Assembly (NCBI GenBank): GCA_965209105.1
Contig: CBDBQB010000033.1
Location: forward strand, 336,746-400,745
DNA from: JAAELZ01 sp965209105
GTDB lineage: Bacteria; Pseudomonadota; Gammaproteobacteria; Arenicellales; Poriferihabitantaceae
Length of the DNA stretch: 64,000 bases
Reading direction: 5' to 3'
Position numbers and translations under genes: made by a program. Below are positions 28,686 to 37,059 of this stretch, in pieces (the first letter of the stretch is position 1; every line of letters starts with the position of its first letter). The notes under the pieces were generated by a model, which was not told the DNA's origin, searched no databases, and was given only the letters and a program-made list of their open reading frames with translations.

Positions 28686-28773
28686 AATCGCACCAAGGCG
28701 CAGTGAGGGCGTTGATGGGTTTTCCCAGAATCGCCTTGTGTTTTACTGCCAGACTTTATCTTTGAGGACAATT

Positions 28774-29647
28774 AAGATGACAACATATAAACCAACTAAA
28801 TTATTGCCCGTTGCGATGGATTTGGGCGTGGGCCAAGATGCTTCGGCCTATATGAACACGGTGAATAAGATGCCTATCCTCAACGCAGAGGACGAAAAGG
28901 CATTGGCCGTCCGTTTTCGCGACAATGAAGATGTCGATGCTGCACGAGAGCTTGTTATGGCGCATTTGCGTGATGTCGTAAAAGTCGCGCGTGGATTTAT
29001 GGGCTATGGCTTACCGCTGACTGATCTCATTCAAGAAGGCAATATCGGCTTGATGAAGGCGGTTAAGCGCTATGATCCCGAGCACGGCGTGCGCTTAGTT
29101 TCGTATGCCGTACACTGGATCAAGGCTGAAATTTACGATTATGTGCTGAAAAACTGGCGCATTGTTAAGGTCGCCACTACCAAGGCTCAGCGCAAATTAT
29201 TTTTCAACCTGCGTAAATCTAAGAAAAAACTAGGTTGGATGAGCAATGATGATGTCCATAATTTGGCAGAAAAGCTGAACGTCGATAGAAAAACAGTGCG
29301 CGAGATGGAATCGCGGCTGAGTGGTGGGGACATTTCATTTGATATGCCTGCGGATAGCGATGACGATAATTTTACTTCGTCGCCTGAGCAATATTTGAGC
29401 AAGGAAAATACAGGATCCCGCTCATATTGTTGCGCAGCAAGAATATACCGCGCAGAGAAATTCAGCACTATCTCTGGCGATTAAAGAACTTGACCAGCGT
29501 AGCCGCGATATTGTGACGCGTCGTTGGTTAGGCGATAATAAGCCAACCCTACACGATTTGGCAGCTGAGTATGGTGTATCGGCTGAGCGTATTCGCCAAA
29601 TTGAAAAGCGCGCAATGGAACGCATGAAAGACGTGATCAGTGCATAG
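28774..29647 (+). CDS. rpoH: RNA polymerase heat-shock sigma factor RpoH, with one-base frameshift
   Basis: Sigma-32, which directs RNA polymerase to heat-shock promoters. ATG 28774 follows GAGGA with good spacing. Region 2 is clear (DLIQEGNIGLMKAVKRYDPE, then FVSYAVHWIKAEI-like VSYAVHWIKAEIYD), and the sigma-32-specific QRKLFFNLRKSKK box is present. At GG 29413-29414 the frame changes. The continuing frame reads DPAHIVAQQEYTAQRNSALS, then region 4 with LDQRSRDIVTRRWL and the helix-turn-helix EYGVSAERIRQIEKRAMERM, ending at TAG 29647. Removing one G restores about 290 residues, the normal length. The unmodified frame stops early and lacks region 4. A CIRCE operator sits in its promoter. Confidence 0.93.
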
Positions 29648-29673
29648 CTAAACACGTTCTAAACCAGCTCATG

Positions 29674-29699
29674 AAAACCCGCTTTTTAGCGGGTTTTTT
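29674..29699 (+). terminator. Rho-independent terminator after rpoH
   Basis: Stem AAAACCCGCT with AGCGGGTTTT around a TTTT loop, followed by a T run; it begins 26 bases after the rpoH stop. Confidence 0.9.
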
Positions 29700-29733
29700 G
29701 GTATCTTAAGGCTCCAACTTTAGCGTGACTCAC

Positions 29734-30548
29734 ATGAATGTCATAATTAGATATATTGCGCTGGCGAATATCGCTATGTTGGCTTTGCTCGGCTGTAGTC
29801 CAGCGGATCGGCAGGACCAAAGTCACGCTCGCGACTTCAACAAGCACTGAAAATTCAGGCTTGCTGGATTATTTATTGCCCTATTTTGAAGCGGAATCCG
29901 GCTTGGGTGTTCGCGTAATCGCGGTGGGCACGGGAAAAGCCCTAAGAATGGGTCGAGATGGCGATATCGATATGTTGATGGTGCACGCAAAACCCGCTGA
30001 ACTCGCCTTTGTCGATTCGGGGTTTGGCTTGCGACGCCATGAATTGATGTACAACGATTTTGTGATTGTCGGCCCGCTCGAGAATCCCGCGGGTTTGGTC
30101 GATTCAGGTACTCTGCGTGCGGCGATACAGGGCTTGGCACGCACGGATTCAGTATTCCTATCACGTGGCGATGACTCGGGCACACATAAAAAAGAGCTGC
30201 AGCTATGGGCGTCGATTGGTGTAAAGCCGAAAATTTCAAACTATCGAGAAACAGGGCAAGGGATGGGGAAAACCCTGCAAATTGCGAGCGAACTTGAGGC
30301 GTATACGATGGTTGATCGTGGCACCTGGTTAATCCTACCAGGCGGATCTATCGATGCGCATTGTGTATCAAGGCGCTGTCGAACTATCGAATCAGTATTC
30401 TGTGATACGTGTCAATCCGGATCGTTATCCCCAGCTCAATACCCTAGGGGCTCAGCGCCTAATTGATTGGTTGCTAAGTCAGCGCGGGCAAGATTTGATT
30501 GGTGCTTACAAAATCAACGGGCAAGCACTTTTTACACCCAATGCTTAG
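29734..30548 (+). CDS. tupA: Tungstate ABC transporter substrate-binding lipoprotein TupA, two frameshifts
   Basis: ATG 29734 opens a lipoprotein signal (ALANIAMLALLGC, lipobox LLGC). An extra C near 29817-29818 moves the frame, after which KVTLATSTSTENSGLLDYLL follows, the oxyanion-binding TupA start. The fold continues with VGTGKALRMGRDGDIDML and MYNDFVIVGPLENPAG. A second extra C at 30334-30335 is needed to join TMVDRGTWLI to YQADLSMRIVYQG and the conserved end GAYKINGQALFTPNA. Corrected length is about 270 residues, normal for TupA. It binds tungstate (or molybdate) in the periplasm for TupBC. First gene of tupABC-mobA. Confidence 0.85.
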
Positions 30549-30644
30549 CTAATTTGATATGTCTGAGAAACTATATTTATCTTTTCAGTCGGTCAAACCG
30601 CAAAGCGCTGGGCACATTATTTTGTATCCAAACCAGAAATCTTA

Positions 30645-31343
30645 ATGGAGAGCATTACGCAGCTCACACTGAATGCGCTCACGCTTGTTTGGACGGGCGA
30701 TGAGAGCGTCTGGGAAATTATCGGCATTTCTTTTAGAACCACTGCGATTGCGCTATCAATCGCGATTTTGCCAGCGACAGCGATAGCCTTTGCACTGGCT
30801 CATTTTGAATTTCCAGGACGGCGAATACTGGTGGCCATATTCAACGCCTTATTGTCGGTTCCTGCGGTGGTCATTGGCCTGACTTTCTATTTATTGTTGT
30901 CACGTCAAGGACCGTTCGGCGATTTACGCTTGTTGTTTACACAGTCGGCCATGGTCATCGGTCAAGTGGCGCTTTGTTTTCCGATATTGGTTGCGATGAT
31001 GCACAGTGCTTTTCAATCGGTAGAACGACGCGCATGGGAGACGGCTCGTACCCTCGGGCGCAAACGCCTGCAAGCTTTTTTCTTGATCCTTCGTGAAGCA
31101 CGGTTCGGATTGTTGAGCGCACTACTCGCAGCCTATGGCCGAATCGTCTCGGAGGTCGGCGCTTCGATGATGCTGGGTGGAAATATTTTGCATTACACCC
31201 GCAATATTCCAACGGCGATTGCTTTGGAAACGCAAAAGGGTGATTTCTCACAAGGCATCGCCCTCGGCTTAGTATTATTAATGATGGCTTTTACGCTCAA
31301 TGCCTTGTTACACTTCTTTCAGGGCAAGGGTCGTTTCGCATAA
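30645..31343 (+). CDS. tupB: Tungstate ABC transporter permease TupB
   Basis: A 232-residue inner-membrane permease with about five hydrophobic segments. The cytoplasmic EAA loop reads AWETARTLGRKRLQAFFLIL, and EVGASMMLGGNILHYTRNIP is the TupB/WtpB-like segment. It partners with TupA and TupC. It starts about 97 bases after tupA, in the same direction. Confidence 0.9.
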   Translation: MESITQLTLNALTLVWTGDESVWEIIGISFRTTAIALSIAILPATAIAFALAHFEFPGRRILVAIFNALLSVPAVVIGLTFYLLLSRQGPFGDLRLLFTQSAMVIGQVALCFPILVAMMHSAFQSVERRAWETARTLGRKRLQAFFLILREARFGLLSALLAAYGRIVSEVGASMMLGGNILHYTRNIPTAIALETQKGDFSQGIALGLVLLMMAFTLNALLHFFQGKGRFA

Positions 31344-31383
31344 GCGATGTTTTTAGACCGGCTATAAATACTCTCAAGATATA

Positions 31384-32091
31384 ATGATCGCTTACAAAAA
31401 CATTACTCTTCGGCTTGGGCAGCGCGATATTTTGTCGGCGGCGTCGATCACGATTAAACCGAATCAAGTGGTACTGTTGGGCGGCGAAAACGGTTCGGGC
31501 AAGTCATCCCTGCTTCGTATTATGGCTGGATTGTTAAAGCCAGACTCAGGCGAGATAAGGTGTGCAGGAAAAAGTCTTGGCTTTAAACAGTCTCGATCTG
31601 CCTTACTTGCTCAGGTGATGTATCTTCATCAGACACCGTATATGTTTGATACCACCGTTAGACAGAATTTACAGTACGCCCATAACGCTAAACGCGAGCT
31701 TGGCTCAGGCTTGGTGGATCAGGCTTTGGAATGGGTTGGTTTGCTGCACCTTCGTGATGTCAATGCAAGGACATTATCCGGTGGAGAACGTCAACGTGTC
31801 GCCTTGGCGCGAGCTTATTTGAGGCGTCCGAGAATATTATTAATGGATGAGCCAACCGCGCATTTTGATGCCGACTCTAATGCTCAGTCAGCTGAGTGGT
31901 TAGGCGATTTAAAAGCGCAAACCACGTCCATGTTAATCGCTAGCCATGAGCCGCGTTATCTGGGGGCGCTGGTATCTGAGGCCTATGAATTGGTAGAGGG
32001 TAAGCTGTGTCAAGTCGAAGCCAATCTAAGCGCGATATCCAGCAGTCCGGCGCTCAGTATCGTTAAACCCAATACAGAAAAGAAGGCATAA
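31384..32091 (+). CDS. tupC: Tungstate ABC transporter ATP-binding protein TupC
   Basis: A 235-residue ABC ATPase. Walker A is GGENGSGKSSLLR, the signature is LSGGERQRVALARAY, Walker B is RILLMDEPTAHFD, and the switch His is ASHEPRY. It powers the TupB channel at the cytoplasmic face. It lies 40 bases after tupB. The last 15-20 residues are variable. Confidence 0.9.
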   Translation: MIAYKNITLRLGQRDILSAASITIKPNQVVLLGGENGSGKSSLLRIMAGLLKPDSGEIRCAGKSLGFKQSRSALLAQVMYLHQTPYMFDTTVRQNLQYAHNAKRELGSGLVDQALEWVGLLHLRDVNARTLSGGERQRVALARAYLRRPRILLMDEPTAHFDADSNAQSAEWLGDLKAQTTSMLIASHEPRYLGALVSEAYELVEGKLCQVEANLSAISSSPALSIVKPNTEKKA

Positions 32092-32101
32092 TCTTCCAAA
32101 T

Positions 32102-32704
32102 ATGATGGCTGATAATTTATCTGATGAGATCACGATTGTCATACTGGCAGGTGGCCGCGGACGCCGAATGAATCAGGGCGATAAGGGATGGGTCGAATTG
32201 AATCAAAAGCCGCTTATCGAGCACGTAATTGATGCAATCAGCCGACAGAATAGTAATATTTTAATCAGCGCGAACCAAAGCATTAAACGCTATCAAGCCT
32301 TGGGTTTCCCGGTGGTATCTGATCAGCTTTCAGATTTTCAGGGGCCGCTGGCTGGTTTTGCAGCAGCGATGGAAGCGGTTGAAACCCCCTATATTTTAAC
32401 CTTGCCCTGCGATGCCCCCAATATTGCTGACAATTATCAAGCGCGCATGTGGGAAAGCTTACAAACCAATCAAACTGATCTGGCCGTCGCTTATGATGGT
32501 AAACGCTTGCAGTCTTTACATGCCTTAGTCCCCATCCATTTGCGTGCTGATTTGATTCGCTATTTAAGTGGCCAATCGAGAAAACTGGATACCTGGTATT
32601 CTCAATACGCGATGGGCTTGGTGGATTTTTCTGATCAGGCCGAGCAATTTATAAATTTGAACACGCCGGATGACCTTGAAAGGTTTTCACGAGAATTAAA
32701 GTGA
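32102..32704 (+). CDS. mobA: Molybdenum cofactor guanylyltransferase MobA
   Basis: It adds GMP to molybdopterin to give the bis-MGD cofactor used by Mo and W enzymes. The nucleotide motif is VILAGGRGRRMNQGDKG with the lysine of the NTP-transferase family, followed by ISANQSIKRYQ and LPCDAPNIADN, the metal-binding Asp region. 200 residues is normal. Its position 10 bases after tupC couples metal uptake with cofactor maturation. Confidence 0.92.
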   Translation: MMADNLSDEITIVILAGGRGRRMNQGDKGWVELNQKPLIEHVIDAISRQNSNILISANQSIKRYQALGFPVVSDQLSDFQGPLAGFAAAMEAVETPYILTLPCDAPNIADNYQARMWESLQTNQTDLAVAYDGKRLQSLHALVPIHLRADLIRYLSGQSRKLDTWYSQYAMGLVDFSDQAEQFINLNTPDDLERFSRELK

Positions 32705-32893
32705 TATTTCGATGAGCTTTGATTTCCCCACCATCCTAAGTAGCAGCACGAAACCGTCCCACTAAGTTTATCTCGTCATCGCAAGAATCAACATCACGTG
32801 GCGATCCACAAATTGATGCGCTTCGTTTTGTGCTATTCGAATGTCACGCTGTGGTGGAAATATGCCCCTATCAGCGTGAATCAAAAATATGAC

Positions 32894-34165
32894 TCAAGCT
32901 GAAATCAGCACCGCTCGAAAATCGTTAACATTGGTGAATGTCGGCCCAGTATCGATGAGATCGTCTAAAGCGCCAAAGAAGGAATAGCTGTCGTGCTGTT
33001 GACACGCGTCTTCAAAACTTAATCCTGCTGCTTTGGCTCTGGCGAGTGTATCGGGGGAAATCATCGCACCGGCTACGGGTTCACTGCCGTCGCGGCCATC
33101 GGTGTCGACCGCCAAGGCGTGAATGTTAGGGTGCGCTGCGAGGCCTTCCAGCAGGCCCAACAAGAACTCCTGATTGGGCCCGCCTTTGCCCGTGCCACTA
33201 TGGGTGACGGTGGTCTCACCGCCGCTGAGTAATATCGCGGGTGCTGCGCTGGGCTGTGCGTATTGGTCTACGCATTTCGCGATACCCGCCATCATTTTGC
33301 CAACGTCCTGAGATTCGCCTTCAAGTGCATCGCCCAAGATGATGGGCTGATAACCTAATTCTCGCGCCACTGTGGCAGCGGCATTTAGGCTGGTCATGGG
33401 TGAGCCGATCATTCTCACAGTGCCCTTTAAATCGTTGTTTGAGTCAGAGGTATCGGCCTTGTCCATCAATGCCTGCTCGACTTCAGTCGGCACGGTGGAT
33501 AAGTACTGCTTTAACAAATGTAAGGCACTTTGCGGCGTTGAATCATTTGCAATCGTTGGGCCAGAAGCAATCATCGAAGGGTCATCCCCCGGCACGTCTG
33601 AAATTAACCATGTTTCTAAGCGCGCAGCACCCACGGCCATCGCTAGTTGGCCGCCTTTGATATTTGAGAGCTGTTTGCGTACCGTATTGATTTCCTGAAT
33701 GGTCGCGCCGCCCATCAACAGAGCCTTTGTGACGGATTGTTTAAGCGCCAAACTAATCCCTTCAATCGGTTCTGCCATCAGCGCTGAACCACCGCCAGAG
33801 ATGAGTGCGATCACTAAATCGTCTTCATTTAAATCGCAGACTGCATTTTTGATGGCGCGCGCTGCCGCAACACTGCGTTCATCTGGAACGGGGTGTCCGG
33901 CGATCATCACCTCGATATTCTCGCAAGGTAAATCATATTTATCCGGCACCACCACCACGCCAGTAAGGGGCTGCGAATGTTCTGCGTTCCAACGAGACTC
34001 TAAGGCTTGCGCCATGGAGGCAGCGGCCTTGCCCGCGCCGACCACCACTGTTTTACGACCCGCCTTGGGTAAGGTTTTGGGTAAGCAGTGAGCGGGTTGT
34101 GCTGCTTCTATCGCAGCTGCGAGCAGTCGGCTTAAGACTTCTGCCGGTTCGATATCTGAGTTCAT
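32894..34165 (-). CDS. Glycerate 2-kinase (GckA/TtuD, MOFRL family)
   Basis: A 423-residue DUF4147-MOFRL protein that phosphorylates D-glycerate to 2-phosphoglycerate; older names are hydroxypyruvate reductase TtuD. Visible motifs are VVVGAGKAAASMAQALE, VVPDKYDLPCENIEVMIAGH, VIALISGGGSALMAEP, and in the MOFRL domain LLSGGETTVTHSGTGKGGPN and AVDTDGRDGSEPVAGAM. It sits next to a glyoxylate/serine-type aminotransferase, and together with the 2-hydroxyacid dehydrogenase it completes serine to hydroxypyruvate to glycerate to 2-phosphoglycerate. Confidence 0.9.
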   Translation of the reverse strand: MNSDIEPAEVLSRLLAAAIEAAQPAHCLPKTLPKAGRKTVVVGAGKAAASMAQALESRWNAEHSQPLTGVVVVPDKYDLPCENIEVMIAGHPVPDERSVAAARAIKNAVCDLNEDDLVIALISGGGSALMAEPIEGISLALKQSVTKALLMGGATIQEINTVRKQLSNIKGGQLAMAVGAARLETWLISDVPGDDPSMIASGPTIANDSTPQSALHLLKQYLSTVPTEVEQALMDKADTSDSNNDLKGTVRMIGSPMTSLNAAATVARELGYQPIILGDALEGESQDVGKMMAGIAKCVDQYAQPSAAPAILLSGGETTVTHSGTGKGGPNQEFLLGLLEGLAAHPNIHALAVDTDGRDGSEPVAGAMISPDTLARAKAAGLSFEDACQQHDSYSFFGALDDLIDTGPTFTNVNDFRAVLISA

Positions 34166-34223
34166 TGCGCGCAGTATAACGAAAGGCCATTCCTGACGGA
34201 AGAATGCTCAGCGGCTTATTGGT

Positions 34224-35447
34224 TTAAGCGTGATAATAAGCGGACAAATTACCCATGATTTGATCTTTGTCAAACTCAACCCCGAGATTAAGCATCGCAT
34301 CCGCAAAGCGGCCGGTGATATCTGTAATCGCGCTAATATTGAGTTGGTTCAGAATGCCAATGCGGATTTGAACCGGCTCCGACAAGGTTGGCCAGATAGC
34401 AAAACCTTCGGATCGACACTTTCCAACTAACTCTTTCTCTCTACCATTGAATTCACTGGGCAGATCTAGCACGATCAAGCTCGGCATGTTCGAGGTCACG
34501 TCGCAGCCCATGCTGGTGACGGCCTGAACCAAGGCCTTTTCGTGATAGATATAATCTTCTGCGGTTTGCTCTCGACCATGGGTCAATAAAATACGCAAAG
34601 CCTCATGCAATGCCGCAACCGCATAGCCTGAATGGGTGCGATGGTAGCCTGCTGCTTCGACATCTTTTCCATCGACAATGCCCCAATGCCGACCTTCTAA
34701 AATAGGATGATGCACATAGGTATAGCAACCGCGTGATTTAACCAGCTCGATTGCTTCATCCCGAAAAGACACCGGCGCATAGGTCAATGGCAGGCTTAAT
34801 ACGCCTTTTTGCGGGCAAGAGGCCCAGGCAACAATGGCAGGATAGTCGTCGATATTAAAAAAGCCCACGCCTAAGCTGGAGACCGCATCCACCAAACCCA
34901 TTGCGCCATGCTTTGCGCAGGCGTCATTAAAGCCTTGAATATCGTTAATTCGGCCACTGCCCGTTTCCCAATGCGCCATAAATGCCCACATGGGTTTATG
35001 TTTTGCTATCGCCTCATCTGCCATTTCGGCGCTCACTGAGGTGCCGTGTGGCACGTCAATTATGGTGACATTCGCGGGTTGAGGATTGATGGGGTCGGCC
35101 GCTAAATCTTCGATGCTTGAAGCTTTCATACGAATGGTTTGGCCGTCGATTCCGCTGAACGTGCCGTTGTTAAATACCACCACGGTATCACCGGGTAAGA
35201 TCATGCTTAGCATGCAGTCCAGTGCACTAAAGCCCGTTCCCCCCACGCCATAGGTATAGGTATTTTCTGTGCCCCAAGCAGTGCGCAACATGTGCTTTGA
35301 TTCAGCCATGCCGCGCAGCACGTCGGGCTGCATATGATCTGCAACGCCCGCATTACTAAAGGCCTCTAAGACGCGTGGATCAGTGTTACCTGGCCCAGGA
35401 CCGGCCGCTAAAGTATGGGGGATGACTAATGCTGGATAGATACTCAC
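34224..35447 (-). CDS. Class V aminotransferase (serine/alanine-glyoxylate type)
   Basis: A 407-residue PLP enzyme of the SGAT/AGT family. The N-terminal AAGPGPGNTDPRVLEAF corresponds to the family's GPG motif. The PLP lysine is in WASCPQKGVLSLPL, and the aspartate contact in GLVDAVSSLGVG. GTG 35447 is the start: AGAGGA lies about 7 bases upstream and no better ATG exists. The likely reaction is transamination between serine or alanine and glyoxylate, giving hydroxypyruvate or pyruvate plus glycine. It is upstream of glycerate kinase on the same strand, 58 bases apart. Confidence 0.8.
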   Translation of the reverse strand: MSIYPALVIPHTLAAGPGPGNTDPRVLEAFSNAGVADHMQPDVLRGMAESKHMLRTAWGTENTYTYGVGGTGFSALDCMLSMILPGDTVVVFNNGTFSGIDGQTIRMKASSIEDLAADPINPQPANVTIIDVPHGTSVSAEMADEAIAKHKPMWAFMAHWETGSGRINDIQGFNDACAKHGAMGLVDAVSSLGVGFFNIDDYPAIVAWASCPQKGVLSLPLTYAPVSFRDEAIELVKSRGCYTYVHHPILEGRHWGIVDGKDVEAAGYHRTHSGYAVAALHEALRILLTHGREQTAEDYIYHEKALVQAVTSMGCDVTSNMPSLIVLDLPSEFNGREKELVGKCRSEGFAIWPTLSEPVQIRIGILNQLNISAITDITGRFADAMLNLGVEFDKDQIMGNLSAYYHA

Positions 35448-35883
35448 GGAACGGTCCTCTTAAATGACAGATTAAATAAAGTATGCGGCTTGCATATCTT
35501 TTGTAGTTTGGGGGCAAAGTTTGCCCTGACTATTTATAATGGATTCGCTTTGTTTGAGCAAACGATTCTCTGATCTATGCCAAACCAATTATGATCCAGA
35601 CCAATCTAGCGATGTTCGCAAACCCATTACAAACACTTCGACATATTACGGAATAATTTGCCTTATTACTCAGCTGAAAACGACATTTCGCACGCGCTTT
35701 TAAGCACTTATATTTGGCTTCGACCAACAATTGGTATATTACTCCGCTTTACAGCGCATAATGGAGTATGCAAAATCGGACCTAGAAAATAAACCAAATA
35801 AATGAAATAAATGAAATGAGCCGAATAGCGTCATCGCGATTCGCAAAGTTAGCCCTTATATAACCCATTGGAGATTTCGAGCA
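35448..35883. other. Divergent regulatory region of the glyoxylate genes
   Basis: 436 AT-rich bases between the minus-strand aminotransferase and the plus-strand dehydrogenase. No reading frame is supported. It presumably holds promoters for both directions; I could not fix any site with confidence. Confidence 0.4.
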
Positions 35884-36855
35884 ATGAGCAAACCAAAAAT
35901 AGTTGTGACGCGGCGCTGGCCTGCTGAAGTTGAAGCAAAGTTAGTGGAAGAGTTTGACGCGGTACTCAATCATGATGATATTCCAATGACGGTTGAAGAA
36001 CTTCACGAAGCTTTGCGTACGGCCGACGCGGTTTGCCCCACTGTCTCAGATAAAATTGACGCCGAGGTATTGGACGTCGACGGCATGAAGGCCAAGATGT
36101 TGGCGAGTTATGGAGTGGGTTTTAATCATATTGATCTTGAGGCTGCCAAGGCGGCAAACCTAACTGTCACGAATACGCCTGAAGTATTGACAGACTGCAC
36201 GGCTGATCTTGCGCTCAGTTTAATTCTAATGGTCGCGCGGCGCACAGGCGAAGGCGAGCGTCACTTGCGTAACGGTGAATGGACGGGTTGGCGCCCTACC
36301 CATATGATCGCGACCAGCGTCACGGGCAAAACCTTGGGCTTGATCGGCATGGGCAGAATCGCGCAAGCCGTGGCTGCACGCGCCCACCATGGCTTTGGAA
36401 TGAAAATCGTTTTTCATGACCCCTATCCGCCGTCAAGCGACGCTATAAAAGATCTAAATGCAAGCCAATGTGATTCACCCGACGAAGTCTTTGCACAGGC
36501 TGATTTTGTTTCTTTGCATTGCCCCGGGGGTGAGGCCACGCATCATTTGATGAGCACCGATGCTTTCTCAAAAATGAAACCCAGCGCGTTCGTCATCAAT
36601 ACAGCTCGCGGTGATGTGATTGAAGAAAGTGCCTTGGTCGCCGCCCTGCAATCGGGAGAAATTGCGGGCGCGGGTTTAGATGTGTTTGAAAATGAGCCAA
36701 CGATTTCTGACACCCTTAAGGCGATGGAAAATGTGGTGTTACTTCCGCATTTGGGTAGCGCAACGATGGAGACGCGTGTTGCAATGGGCATGCGTGTGTT
36801 TGACAACATGAAGGCCTTTTTCGCGGGCGAAACACCTCAAGATAAGTTGGTATAA
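35884..36855 (+). CDS. D-2-hydroxyacid dehydrogenase (glyoxylate/hydroxypyruvate reductase type)
   Basis: A 323-residue NAD(P)-dependent reductase of the D-isomer 2-hydroxyacid dehydrogenase family. The NAD motif is TLGLIGMGRIAQAVAARA. The catalytic Arg is in VINTARGDVIEE, the Glu in GLDVFENEP, and the His in LLPHLGSATMETR. NTPEVLTDCTADLALSLIL is the GyaR/GRHPR-like segment. The best inference is reduction of hydroxypyruvate or glyoxylate to glycerate or glycolate, given the divergent aminotransferase and glycerate kinase. Confidence 0.87.
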   Translation: MSKPKIVVTRRWPAEVEAKLVEEFDAVLNHDDIPMTVEELHEALRTADAVCPTVSDKIDAEVLDVDGMKAKMLASYGVGFNHIDLEAAKAANLTVTNTPEVLTDCTADLALSLILMVARRTGEGERHLRNGEWTGWRPTHMIATSVTGKTLGLIGMGRIAQAVAARAHHGFGMKIVFHDPYPPSSDAIKDLNASQCDSPDEVFAQADFVSLHCPGGEATHHLMSTDAFSKMKPSAFVINTARGDVIEESALVAALQSGEIAGAGLDVFENEPTISDTLKAMENVVLLPHLGSATMETRVAMGMRVFDNMKAFFAGETPQDKLV

Positions 36856-37059
36856 ATTTGATTTCTAACGCCGTGTAAAGCGTTGCTGCGCGGCGTGTTG
36901 GTAATCGAGCTGCACTTTTTATGGAGTTGCCTCTATTAGACGCCGGTTCAAAGCTCTCTATTAGCTTGGCTATATCCCAGCTCTTGAGTTGGCACTAACC
37001 AGCCACTTGATGAAGGCAATAAGATAAGCGCCTCCCCAAATCAACGGCGCACATAGATT

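Noticed and set aside
29401..29420. Programmed ribosomal frameshift in rpoH
   Set aside because: No slippery heptamer or following structure is evident, and similar one-base changes occur in many unrelated genes in the window.
35700..35780. Inverted ACTCC/GGAGT segments as an operator upstream of the hydroxyacid dehydrogenase
   Set aside because: The arms match only partly and the spacing is long; no better than chance by eye.
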